A stretch of 64,000 nucleotides of DNA from Caballeronia zhejiangensis. Lineage in GTDB: Bacteria; Pseudomonadota; Gammaproteobacteria; Burkholderiales; Burkholderiaceae. Where the stretch lies: contig NZ_JFHD01000023.1 of NCBI RefSeq assembly GCF_000698575.1, positions 37,109 through 101,108 on the forward strand, in the 5' to 3' direction. The notes beneath the pieces were generated by a model. The model did no database searches. It saw only the letters and a list, made by a program, of their open reading frames with translations, and was not told the DNA's origin. The translations under genes and the position numbers were made by a program. Below, piece after piece: positions 27,178-35,453 of the stretch. The first letter of the stretch is position 1; each line of letters begins with the position of its first letter.

Positions 27178-28451
27178 CGCAAGCGGCGCAGGCACTACTC
27201 GGCTGTATCGCCGACGATTTCACCGGCGCGACCGATCTCGCCAACATGCTCGTGCGCGGCGGCATGCGCACGGTGCAGACCATCGGCGTGCCGGAAGCGA
27301 GCGCGCGGATCGAGGCGGACGCGATCGTCGTCGCGCTGAAGTCGCGCACGATTCCCGCCGACGACGCCATGCGCCGGTCGCTCGATGCGCTCGAATGGCT
27401 GCGTGCGCAGGGCTGCCGCCAGTTCTTCTTCAAGTATTGCTCGACGTTCGATTCGACCGACAAGGGCAACATCGGCCCGGTCGCGGACGCGTTGCTCGAC
27501 GCGCTGAAGGACAATTTCACGATTGCGTGCCCGGCGTTTCCCGAGAATGGGCGCACGATTTTTCGCGGCAACCTGTTCGTCGGCGATGTGTTGCTGAACG
27601 AATCGGGCATGGAGAATCATCCGCTCACGCCGATGACCGACCCGAACCTCGTGCGCGTCTTGCAGCGTCAGACGAAATCGAAGGTCGGGCTCATTCGTTA
27701 CGACACGATTGCGAAGGGGGCGGACGCGATCCGCGCGCGCATCGATGAATTGAAGAAGGACGGCGTGCGCCTCGCGATCGCGGATGCCGTTTCGGACGCG
27801 GACTTGTACGTGCTCGGCGACGCATGCCGCGATCTGAAGCTGATTACGGGCGGCTCGGGCATCGCGCTTGGATTGCCGCAGAATTTCCGCGCGGCGAATC
27901 TGCTGGCGCACGCGGAGCACGCCGCCGATTTGCCGACGATCGAGGGCAAAGCGGTGGTGCTGGCGGGGAGTGCATCGAAGGCGACGAACGCGCAGGTTGC
28001 GCACTGGCGCGAATCGAAGCCGGCGTTTCGCGTCGATCCGATGGCGTTGTCGCGCGGCGAGCCGGTCGTGCAGAGCGCCGTCGAATTCGCGCGCCAGCAT
28101 GACGAGCCGGTGCTGATTTACGCGACGTCATCGCCGGAAGAAGTGAAGGCGGTGCAGAAGGAACTGGGCGTCGAGAAGGCGGGGCATCTGGTGGAAGACG
28201 CGCTTGCGTCGATAGCGCGGACATTGCGCGATGACGGCTGCGCCAAATTCGTCGTGGCGGGCGGCGAAACGTCGGGCGCGGTGGTGCAGGCGCTGGACGT
28301 GCGTTCGTTGCGCATCGGGCCGCAGATCGATCCGGGCGTGCCGGCGACGCAATCGATCGGCGCGGATGGAAGCGGGGCGCTGGGCCTGGCGCTCAAGTCC
28401 GGCAATTTCGGCACGACCGATTTCTTTGAAAAGGCGTTGAAGGCACTGTGA
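27174..28451 (+). CDS. otnK: 3-oxo-tetronate kinase (DUF1537/four-carbon acid sugar kinase)
   Basis: A 425-residue member of the four-carbon acid sugar kinase family. The N-terminal substrate domain begins LLGCIADDFTGATDLANML, the signature of the family; the C-terminal nucleotide domain has VVAGGETSGAVVQAL. The enzyme phosphorylates 3-oxo-tetronate at C4 with ATP. The stop TGA overlaps the ATG of otnC, so the decarboxylase is translated with it. Confidence 0.92.
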   Translation: MTQAAQALLGCIADDFTGATDLANMLVRGGMRTVQTIGVPEASARIEADAIVVALKSRTIPADDAMRRSLDALEWLRAQGCRQFFFKYCSTFDSTDKGNIGPVADALLDALKDNFTIACPAFPENGRTIFRGNLFVGDVLLNESGMENHPLTPMTDPNLVRVLQRQTKSKVGLIRYDTIAKGADAIRARIDELKKDGVRLAIADAVSDADLYVLGDACRDLKLITGGSGIALGLPQNFRAANLLAHAEHAADLPTIEGKAVVLAGSASKATNAQVAHWRESKPAFRVDPMALSRGEPVVQSAVEFARQHDEPVLIYATSSPEEVKAVQKELGVEKAGHLVEDALASIARTLRDDGCAKFVVAGGETSGAVVQALDVRSLRIGPQIDPGVPATQSIGADGSGALGLALKSGNFGTTDFFEKALKAL

Positions 28452-29092
28452 TGGCATCGAACGAGAACGCTATTCGCGAAGAGATCTGCGTGACGGGCAG
28501 AAGCCTGTACGAGCGCCGATATACGGTGGGCAGCGCGGGCAACATCAGCGCGCGGCTCGACGATGGCTGGTTGATCACGCCGACGGATGCGTGCTTGGGC
28601 CGCCTCGATCCGAACGATATTGCGAAGGTGGATGCGCGAGGCAATCACGTATCGGGCGGACGTCCGTCGAAGACGTTGGCGCTGCATCGCCGGATCTACG
28701 AAAACGATGCGAACGCGCGCGGCGTGGTGCATACGCATTCGACGCATCTGGTGGCGCTGACGTTGGCGGGCGTGTGGAAGAACGACGATGTATTGCCGCC
28801 GATCACGCCGTACTACGTGATGAAGGTGGGCCATGTTCCGCTGATAGCGTACCGCCGACCGGGCGACGAGTCGGTGGCGGAGGAAGTGGCGGCGTTGGCG
28901 TCGCGGGTGACGGCGGTGTTGCTGGAGCGGTTGGGGCCGGTGGTGTGGGAGAAGTCTGTGTCGCACGCGAGCTATGCGTTGGAGGAGTTGGAGGAGACGG
29001 CGCGGCTGTATCTATCGACGATGCCGCGCCCGGAGCCGTTGGCGGAAGAAGCGATAGAGGAATTGAAGAAGACGTTCGGCGCGCGCTGGTAA
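28451..29092 (+). CDS. otnC: 3-oxo-tetronate 4-phosphate decarboxylase (class II aldolase fold)
   Basis: A 213-residue class II aldolase/adducin-family protein. Metal-binding histidines appear in VVHTHSTHLVALT (about residues 92-104), and GSAGNISARL is the phosphate-binding region. It decarboxylates 3-oxo-tetronate 4-phosphate to dihydroxyacetone phosphate, which enters glycolysis. A GTG three bases upstream (28448) is a possible alternative start. Followed by the 335-base gap carrying a palindromic repeat. Confidence 0.9.
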   Translation: MASNENAIREEICVTGRSLYERRYTVGSAGNISARLDDGWLITPTDACLGRLDPNDIAKVDARGNHVSGGRPSKTLALHRRIYENDANARGVVHTHSTHLVALTLAGVWKNDDVLPPITPYYVMKVGHVPLIAYRRPGDESVAEEVAALASRVTAVLLERLGPVVWEKSVSHASYALEELEETARLYLSTMPRPEPLAEEAIEELKKTFGARW

Positions 29093-29427
29093 CACAGAGC
29101 CGACTGACCGATCGGCCGCGAAGCGGGCTGGAGCCATTTCGTGCTGAACCAGCGCGCGAAACGGACTAGCTGGTCGGACCGTGCGCGAGCCAGGCCCGAT
29201 GGGGCCTATGAGGGACACTCTTTAGGCGAGTGCCACGGTGGACGAGAGTACTACCCAAATTGCGTGTGACCGCGGGCCTGAAAAGCTGCTTTCTTTGCTT
29301 ACTTTCTTTGCAGCAGCAAAGAAAGTAAGTGCCGCCCCGCACAGGGGCAACGCCAATAGACCGACTCGAACACAGGATTCCATGGAAGCAGGCGCATTCG
29401 AAACCGGAACAGACGGAGCACAAGCAA
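29093..29427 (+). other. Intergenic gap inside the tetronate cluster
   Basis: This 335-base stretch interrupts the otherwise tight operon between otnC and otnI. It has no credible gene. It carries the palindromic repeat described separately, and a weak GGAG site for otnI near its end. Whether otnI and denD have their own promoter here cannot be decided from sequence. Confidence 0.6.
29298..29348. repeat. Intergenic palindromic repeat element
   Basis: A perfect 14-bp inverted repeat, CTTACTTTCTTTGC (29298-29311) and GCAAAGAAAGTAAG (29316-29329) around AGCA, is followed by a second small hairpin, GCCCC/GGGGC (29334-29338 and 29344-29348). The composite looks like an intergenic palindromic element that I recall as frequent in Burkholderia-group genomes; only one copy is in this window, so multiplicity is not shown here. 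Confidence 0.65.
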
Positions 29428-30216
29428 ATGCCAAGATTCGCAGCAAACCTGACGATGATGTACCCCGAGCACGCTTTCCTGGACCGCTTCGCCGCAGCGG
29501 CGAAGGATGGTTTCAAGGCGGTGGAATTCCTGTTCCCTTACGACTTTGAAGCGAACGAAATCAAGCAGCGCTTAACGGACAATGGCTTGACGCAGGCGTT
29601 GTTCAACGCCCCGCCGGGCGACTGGGCGAAGGGCGAACGCGGCATCGCCTCGTTACCGGGCCGCGAGGAAGAGTTCAAGCAGAGCGTCGCAAAGGGACTC
29701 GAATACACCGCCGTGCTGGGCAACGAGAAACTGCACGTCATGGCCGGCCTGATCGCAAAAGATCAGAACAGAGAGCAACATCGCGCGGTGTATCTGAAGA
29801 ACCTCGAATACGCGGCAAAAGAAGCGCAGAAAGCGGGCATAACGATCGTGATCGAGCCGATCAACACCCGCGACATACCCGGTTTCTTCCTGAACCGCCA
29901 AGACGAAGCACAGCAAATCTGCGATGAGATCAATGCGCCGAATTTAAAGGTGCAATTCGACATCTATCACTGCCAGATCGTGGAAGGCGACATCGCGATG
30001 AAGCTTAAGCGCGACATGAAGCGCCCGAATGCGGGCATCGGCCATATCCAGATTGCGGGCGTGCCGGAGCGCCACGAACCGGGCATCGGCGAATTGAACT
30101 ATCCGTATCTCTTCGAACTGATCGATTCGCTTGGCTACGAGGGCTTCATCGGCTGCGAATACAAACCGAAGGCCGGCACGTCGGAAGGTCTCGGCTGGCT
30201 CAAACCTTATCTGTAA
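29428..30216 (+). CDS. otnI: 2-oxo-tetronate isomerase (hydroxypyruvate isomerase family)
   Basis: A 262-residue TIM-barrel isomerase of the Hyi/OtnI family. MPRFAANLTMMYPEHAFLDRF is the characteristic start; IVIEPINTRDIPGFFL and VQFDIYHCQIVEGD carry metal and active-site residues, and FIGCEYKP the late catalytic glutamate. It converts 2-oxo-tetronate to 3-oxo-tetronate, linking the two dehydrogenases to OtnK. The in-frame extension upstream to 29329 runs through the repeat element and is rejected. Confidence 0.9.
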   Translation: MPRFAANLTMMYPEHAFLDRFAAAAKDGFKAVEFLFPYDFEANEIKQRLTDNGLTQALFNAPPGDWAKGERGIASLPGREEEFKQSVAKGLEYTAVLGNEKLHVMAGLIAKDQNREQHRAVYLKNLEYAAKEAQKAGITIVIEPINTRDIPGFFLNRQDEAQQICDEINAPNLKVQFDIYHCQIVEGDIAMKLKRDMKRPNAGIGHIQIAGVPERHEPGIGELNYPYLFELIDSLGYEGFIGCEYKPKAGTSEGLGWLKPYL

Positions 30217-30232
30217 AAACGGAAGCGACCAC

Positions 30233-31198
30233 ATGAAGATACTCATCACGGGCGGCGCGGGCTTCATCGGTCAGCGACTCGCAAAGCGGCTGCTCGCGCG
30301 CAACGAGCTCAATGGCAAGCCGATCACGGAACTGGTGCTGCTCGACGTAGCGCGTCCGCAAGACGACAGCCTGCTGAACGACAAACGCGTGCGCGCCGAA
30401 ACCGGCGACATTTCCGACCCGGCGGTGCTGCAACGCCACGTCGACACGGGGACGGAAGCCATCTTCCATCTCGCTGCGATCGTGAGCGGCCAGGCCGAAG
30501 CGGATTTCGATCTCGGCATGAAGATCAACCTCGACGCGTCGCGCGCGCTGCTCGAAGTGTGCCGCGCGGCGGGCCACAAGCCGCGCGTCGTGTTCACGAG
30601 TTCGGTCGCGGTGTACGGCGGCGCGCTGCCCGACGTCGTGCAGGACGACACCGCGCTGAATCCGCAATCGTCGTACGGAACGCAAAAGGCGATCGCCGAG
30701 CTGCTGCTCTCCGATTACGCGCGGCGCGGTTTCGTCGATGGCCGCGTGCTGCGCCTGCCGACGATCAGCGTGCGCCCCGGCAAGCCCAACGCGGCGGCGT
30801 CGTCGTTCGCGAGCGGCATCATCCGCGAGCCGCTGAACGGCGAGCGTTCGACGTGTCCCGTCGATGGCGAAACGCGTCTGTGGCTGCTGTCGCCGAAAAG
30901 CGCGGTCGAGGCGCTGATCGCCGGCTGCGAAATCGAGCGCGAAAAGCTCGGCTTGCGGCCAGTCATCAATCTGCCGGGGCTGTCGGTCAGCGTGAACGAG
31001 ATGGTCGCGGCGCTGCGCGAAGTGGCGGGCGACGAAGTCGTGCAGCGCATCGACTGGCAGCGCGACGAACGCATCGAGAAGATCGTGTGCAGCTGGCCGG
31101 GCGCGTGGAATACGGCGCGCGCGGAGCAACTCGGCCTGTCGGGCGATAAAAATTTCGCCGACGTGATCCGCGCCTATATCGCCGACGACCTCGCCTGA
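30233..31198 (+). CDS. denD: D-erythronate dehydrogenase (extended SDR)
   Basis: A 321-residue extended SDR. The NAD motif is ILITGGAGFIGQRLA (3-17), and the catalytic motif YGTQK (within SSYGTQKAIAELLL) follows the SSVAVYGG serine. DenD oxidises D-erythronate to its 2-oxo acid. The assignment depends on context (LtnD, OtnK, OtnC, OtnI next door) and on similarity to NAD-epimerase-like DenD proteins. It starts 16 bases after otnI. Confidence 0.87.
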   Translation: MKILITGGAGFIGQRLAKRLLARNELNGKPITELVLLDVARPQDDSLLNDKRVRAETGDISDPAVLQRHVDTGTEAIFHLAAIVSGQAEADFDLGMKINLDASRALLEVCRAAGHKPRVVFTSSVAVYGGALPDVVQDDTALNPQSSYGTQKAIAELLLSDYARRGFVDGRVLRLPTISVRPGKPNAAASSFASGIIREPLNGERSTCPVDGETRLWLLSPKSAVEALIAGCEIEREKLGLRPVINLPGLSVSVNEMVAALREVAGDEVVQRIDWQRDERIEKIVCSWPGAWNTARAEQLGLSGDKNFADVIRAYIADDLA

Positions 31199-31209
31199 AT
31201 CCCACTCTC

Positions 31210-31233
31210 CGGGCATCGCGCGCGCGATGCCCG
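31210..31233. terminator. Perfect 24-bp palindrome after denD
   Basis: Positions 31210-31233 form an uninterrupted perfect palindrome, with CGGGCATC at the left end and GATGCCCG at the right. It lies 12 bases after the denD stop. It can fold into a GC-rich hairpin, but no U-run follows, so it may stabilise the 3' end or be a factor-binding site. Confidence 0.55.
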
Positions 31234-31472
31234 CGTCCCGCGCGCCTGTCATGCTTACGATCGCGTTTCCGGGCTACACTTATCTCTTAAATGTGACGAA
31301 CGTCGGCCCGGCGCCGCGCGTATCGCGTTGAACCACGAGCGGCCGCAAGCGCTCGTATCTCTTTCGCTTTCGTGCCTTGCGTGCCTAACGTGCTCCGTGC
31401 GCCTTCGCAGCGCCGTTCGCGGCGCGCGTCCCGTCGTCCCGTGAACAGACCATTCCCGCGCGGGAGATTCCC

Positions 31473-32585
31473 ATGTTGTTGCATCAGCTAGTCGATCGAT
31501 TCGGCCCGGCGATCGTGTTCGTCAACGTGATGGGCTCGGCGCTCGGGCTGCCCGTGCCCGCCATGCCGACGATGATCGTCGTCGGCGCATCCATCGCGCT
31601 GATGGCGGTCGACGGCGGCGCATTCTGGCCGCCGCTCGTGGGCGTGCTGTGCGTCGCGGTGGCGGGCGGCGTGCTCGGCGATCTCGTCTGGTTCCAGGGC
31701 GGGCGCAAGTATGGCGACAAAACGCTCAAGACCATCTGCAAGCTCTCGCTTTCGCGCGATACCTGCGTGAAGAAGACCGAACGCTTCTTCGGGCGCTGGG
31801 GCGTACGCATCCTGCTCGTCGCGAAGTTCATCCCCGGTCTTTCGCTCGTCTCCGTGCCGCTCGCGGGCGCGATGGGCGTGAAGCTGCGCAGCTTCATCGC
31901 GCACGACGGCGCGGGCATCGCGCTGTGGGGCGCGGTCGGGCTGACGGTCGGCGTCATCTTCGCGGCGCAGTTGGAGATGGTCTTCGCGATGATCTCGCAG
32001 CTCGGGCGGCAGGCGGTGGCGGTCGTCGCGGTGCTGCTCGCGATCTACGTCACGTACCGCTGGTGGCGCCGCCGCGCGCTCATGGCGACGCTGGAAAAAG
32101 CGCGCATCAGCGTGGACGAGCTGTATGCGCTCATGAACGACGAGCCGCTGCCCGTAATCTTCGACATCCGTTCGCCCGAAAAACGCATGCTCGATCCCGA
32201 AGCGATTCCCGGCTCGATGTTCGCCGACGAACGCGATCTCGCGAAGATCATCGAGAGCTACGACAAGTCGCGCAAGGTCGTCATCTATTGCTCGTGTCCG
32301 AACGAAGTGTCGGCTGCGTGGATGGCGAAGACCATGCGTAACGCGGGTTTTCGCGACGTCGTGCCGCTCACGGGCGGGCTCGACGCGTGGCGGCTCGCCG
32401 GTTTTCACGTCGCGACGCTGACCGAGTTCGGCGAGCTCGCGGCGTCGTCGCCCGAGGAAGTCGCGGAAATGGCGGCGATGTGCCCGTGGCCCGTCAAGTC
32501 GTCGGTATCGGGATCGGCGTCGGCATCGCCCGCGGGCACCGCATCCCTGCATGAAGCTGGTTTTCCACACGGAGATCGCGCATGA
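31473..32585 (+). CDS. DedA-family membrane protein fused to a rhodanese domain
   Basis: A 370-residue fusion. Residues 1-200 are a DedA/VTT-type membrane domain (GLPVPAMPTMIVVGAS, the FFGRWGVRILLVAKFIPGLS motif with the conserved R and GxS, and several helices). Residues about 210-320 form a rhodanese domain with the active loop CSCPNE (C273 and C275), so persulfide transfer is plausible. DedA proteins affect membrane lipid flipping or proton-dependent processes; the combination suggests sulfur-species handling at the membrane. GGGAGA precedes the ATG. The stop overlaps the next gene (ATGA). Confidence 0.85.
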   Translation: MLLHQLVDRFGPAIVFVNVMGSALGLPVPAMPTMIVVGASIALMAVDGGAFWPPLVGVLCVAVAGGVLGDLVWFQGGRKYGDKTLKTICKLSLSRDTCVKKTERFFGRWGVRILLVAKFIPGLSLVSVPLAGAMGVKLRSFIAHDGAGIALWGAVGLTVGVIFAAQLEMVFAMISQLGRQAVAVVAVLLAIYVTYRWWRRRALMATLEKARISVDELYALMNDEPLPVIFDIRSPEKRMLDPEAIPGSMFADERDLAKIIESYDKSRKVVIYCSCPNEVSAAWMAKTMRNAGFRDVVPLTGGLDAWRLAGFHVATLTEFGELAASSPEEVAEMAAMCPWPVKSSVSGSASASPAGTASLHEAGFPHGDRA

Positions 32586-34384
32586 GTACCACGCCGTTCA
32601 ACGAGTCCTCTCAGGACATGCCGAATGTCGTCGCATGGAGCGCGCGCGAGCCGATGGAGAGTCCGAATCCGAACGTGGTGCCGACGCCCGCCGCCGCATC
32701 CTCGACGAGCGACGACAACGCGCCCTTCTCGCCGCTCGAAAGCCGCGTGCACCAGATGTTCCCGCGCCTGACCGATAACGAGATCGAGCGCATGAGCCGC
32801 TTCGGCACGCCGGCGCACTATCGCGCGGGCGAGTGGATTTTCCGCGTCGGCGAAACCGGGCGCGGCATGGTGATCGTCCTGAAGGGCGCGGTGCGCGTGA
32901 CGCGGCGCGATGCGCTCGGCATCGAGCACATCGTGCGCGAGCACGGCGAGGGGCATTTTCTCGCGGAAGTGGCGCAACTCTCGGGCAAGCCGTGTCTCGT
33001 CGACGGCATGGCGGTCGGCGAAGTGGATGGCATCGTGATTCCGCCGGAGCGTCTGCGGGCGCTGCTCGTCGCCGAAGCGGAACTGGGCGAGCGCATCATG
33101 CGCGCGCTGATCCTGCGGCGCGTCGGCCTCATCGAAAAGGGCAGCGGACCGGTGCTGCTCGGCCCGTCCGACGACGGCCGTCTCGTGTCGCTGCAAGGCT
33201 TCCTGCGCCGGAATGGTTATCCGCACACGGTGATCGACGCCTGCACCGACCCCGATGCGATCTCGCTGCTCGAACGCATTTCGGCATCGACGGCCGATTT
33301 CCCGCTCGTCATCTGCCCGGACGGCACCGTGTTGCGCGCGCCCGATGAAAATCAGGTCGCGACGCAGCTCGGCTGGCTGCCGGAGTTCGATCCCGCGCAT
33401 GTCTACGATGTCGCCGTCGTCGGCGCGGGTCCGGCCGGTCTCGCGACGGCGGTGTACGCGGCGTCGGAAGGTCTGTCGGTCGCGGTGTTCGATTGCCGCG
33501 CGCCGGGCGGGCAGGCGGGCGCGAGCTCGCGCATCGAGAACTATCTCGGCTTTCCGACCGGCATCTCGGGTCAGGCGCTCGCCGGGCGCGCGTTCGTGCA
33601 GGCGCAGAAGTTCGGCGCGCATATCGCGATTCCGACGAAGATCAAGGCGCTGCATTGCGACTGCAATCCGATCCAGATCGAACTACAGAACGGCACGCGC
33701 GTGACGACGCAGACGGTCGTGATCGCTTCGGGTGCGGCGTATCGGCGGCCGGACATCGCGGGGCTCGATCGGTATGAAGGGCACGGCACGTATTACTGGG
33801 CGTCGCCGGTCGAGGCGAAGCTCTGCAAGAACGCGGAAGTCGTGCTCGTCGGCGGCGGCAATTCGGCGGGACAGGCCGTCGTCTATCTCGCGACGCATGC
33901 GAAGCACGTCCATGTGCTGATTCGCGGCGCGGGGCTGTCGTCGAGCATGTCGCACTATCTGGTCGAGCGCATCGGCTCGCTGCCGAACGTCACGGTGCGA
34001 ACGCATACGCAGATCACCTCGCTCGACGGCGACGGCCGCGCGCTCACCGCGGTCAATTGCAAGTCGCCGGATGGGCCGCTCACGATCGAGTCGCGGCATC
34101 TGTTCCTCTTCACCGGCGCGGACCCGAATACCGACTGGTTGCGCAACTGCAACGTGAACGTCGACGGGAAAGGCTTCGTGCTGACTGGACCGGAGGCCCA
34201 CGAAGGGCGCACGGAAGGCGTCATGGCGCTGGAAACCAGCGTGCCGGGCGTGTTCGCTATCGGCGACGTGCGCTCGAGTTCGACGAAACGCGTCGCGGCG
34301 GCGGTCGGCGAAGGCGCTGCGGTCGTCGCGCAGATTCACGGCTTGCTCGCGAAGCGCGAAGCTTTGAGCGTGCCCGTGGCGTAA
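32582..34384 (+). CDS. cNMP-binding / thioredoxin-like / thioredoxin-reductase-like fusion without CxxC
   Basis: A 600-residue multidomain protein. Residues about 55-175 form a cyclic-nucleotide-binding (CAP_ED-like) domain; 189-268 look like a glutaredoxin/thioredoxin fold without a CxxC; 275-595 form a class II thioredoxin-reductase-like flavoprotein (FAD motif GAGPAG 281-286, NAD(P) motif GGGNSAG 424-430, C-terminal GVFAIGDVRS). In true thioredoxin reductases a CxxC follows the residue equivalent to Y405; here residues 406-409 are WASP, so it cannot work as a disulfide reductase by the standard mechanism. It overlaps the DedA-rhodanese gene and is probably translated with it. A terminator follows. 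Confidence 0.85.
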   Translation: MSTTPFNESSQDMPNVVAWSAREPMESPNPNVVPTPAAASSTSDDNAPFSPLESRVHQMFPRLTDNEIERMSRFGTPAHYRAGEWIFRVGETGRGMVIVLKGAVRVTRRDALGIEHIVREHGEGHFLAEVAQLSGKPCLVDGMAVGEVDGIVIPPERLRALLVAEAELGERIMRALILRRVGLIEKGSGPVLLGPSDDGRLVSLQGFLRRNGYPHTVIDACTDPDAISLLERISASTADFPLVICPDGTVLRAPDENQVATQLGWLPEFDPAHVYDVAVVGAGPAGLATAVYAASEGLSVAVFDCRAPGGQAGASSRIENYLGFPTGISGQALAGRAFVQAQKFGAHIAIPTKIKALHCDCNPIQIELQNGTRVTTQTVVIASGAAYRRPDIAGLDRYEGHGTYYWASPVEAKLCKNAEVVLVGGGNSAGQAVVYLATHAKHVHVLIRGAGLSSSMSHYLVERIGSLPNVTVRTHTQITSLDGDGRALTAVNCKSPDGPLTIESRHLFLFTGADPNTDWLRNCNVNVDGKGFVLTGPEAHEGRTEGVMALETSVPGVFAIGDVRSSSTKRVAAAVGEGAAVVAQIHGLLAKREALSVPVA

Positions 34385-34408
34385 AACGCGCATCACGCTC
34401 CGGACGAT

Positions 34409-34440
34409 AAAAACGGCCACTCGACAGTGGCCGTTTTTAT
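34409..34440 (+). terminator. Rho-independent terminator
   Basis: AAAAACGGCCACT (34409-34421) and AGTGGCCGTTTTT (34426-34438) form a 13-bp stem around CGAC, with the T-tract at the end. It closes the DedA-rhodanese / flavoprotein transcript; the A-tract makes it usable from the opposite strand too. Confidence 0.93.
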
Positions 34441-34766
34441 TTTCGAATATCACGCGACTCACGCGACATTCCGACTCAGTTGCAAAAGACTGTCTAAAGC
34501 CGCGCCAGTATTGACGCTCTGGGCGCTCATTATTGAGCTTCGAGAAATTTGATCCTCGGCGTTCAATCATTTCATCGTGTTCCAATTCGCGCTGCCTATA
34601 ATCAGTTCGAAGTTCTGTCGAATTTGAACCGCACTGATTTTCAGTGGCATTAAGAATCGAATAATCGCGCGAACGGAGAATTCAATTATTTCGAATTCCT
34701 TATGAGTTCGTGTGCTTAAACCAATCGAACCGATCCATTTAATTCAACGAAGAAGAGGAGTATGCC
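34441..34766 (+). promoter_or_regulatory. AT-rich leader of the ureide cluster
   Basis: About 325 bases without a gene and clearly more AT-rich than the surroundings. Several TTCGAA/GAATTC-like short palindromes occur (for example around 34686-34702), which could hold LysR-type binding sites, but I cannot name one with confidence. The end carries the GAGGAG site for the hydrolase. A two-codon ATG-CCG-TGA reading frame (34762-34770) overlaps the GTG start. Confidence 0.45.
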
Positions 34767-35435
34767 GTGACGCAAAAACATTTCCGCGCCGAACCTTTCG
34801 ATCTGGCTTTCGAGCCGAAACACACGGCGCTCGTCATGATCGACATGCAACGCGATTTCGTCGAACCCGGCGGATTCGGCGAAGCGCTGGGCAACGACGT
34901 GTCGTTCGTGCGCACCGCGATCGAACCGTGCAAGCGCGTGCTGGCCGCGGCGCGCGACGCCGGCATGCTCGTCATTCATACGCGGGAAGGCCATCGCGCC
35001 GACCTGACGGATTGCCCGCCGGCCAAACTCACGCGCGGCGGCAAGACTTTCATCGGCTCCGACGGTCCGATGGGCCGCATTCTCGTGCGTGGGGAGAAGG
35101 GCCACGACCTGATTCCGGAACTGTATCCGGTCGCGGGCGAGCCGGTCATCGACAAGCCGGGCAAGGGCGCGTTCTATGAAACCGACCTGCATCTCATCCT
35201 GAAGAATCACGATACCCGCACGCTGATCGTGTGCGGCGTGACGACCGAAGTGTGCGTGACGACGACCGTGCGCGAGGCCAACGATCGCGGCTTCGAATGC
35301 ATCGTGCCGCAGGATTGCGTCGGTTCGTACTTCCCCGAGTTCCAGAAGTACGCGCTCGAGATGATCAAGGCGCAAGGCGCGATCTTCGGCTGGGTCAGCG
35401 ACGCAGGCGCGGTCATCGAAGCGCTGCGCGGCTAA
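34767..35435 (+). CDS. Cysteine hydrolase, isochorismatase family, biuret/triuret-hydrolase-like
   Basis: A 222-residue amidohydrolase with the Cys-Asp-Lys triad D26 (MIDMQRDF), K133 (PGKGAF) and C163 (TTEVC), and the cis-peptide region GVTT. The segments HTREGHRADL, LVRGEKGHDLIPELYP and IDKPGKGAF are very close to what I recall of biuret hydrolase (BiuH) and triuret hydrolase. Ureidoacrylate hydrolase RutB is a second relative. It would hydrolyse a C-N bond of a ureido/amide compound, releasing ammonia. The start is GTG with a GAGGAG site. It leads the cluster with carbamoyltransferase, carbamate kinase and NCS1 permease genes. Confidence 0.85.
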   Translation: MTQKHFRAEPFDLAFEPKHTALVMIDMQRDFVEPGGFGEALGNDVSFVRTAIEPCKRVLAAARDAGMLVIHTREGHRADLTDCPPAKLTRGGKTFIGSDGPMGRILVRGEKGHDLIPELYPVAGEPVIDKPGKGAFYETDLHLILKNHDTRTLIVCGVTTEVCVTTTVREANDRGFECIVPQDCVGSYFPEFQKYALEMIKAQGAIFGWVSDAGAVIEALRG

Positions 35436-35453
35436 GGCGCGCTGAGCCCGCGA

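Noticed and set aside
29329..29427. N-terminal extension of OtnI into the repeat element
   Set aside because: The extension is encoded by the palindromic repeat and does not resemble the family, whose conserved start is MPRFAANL.
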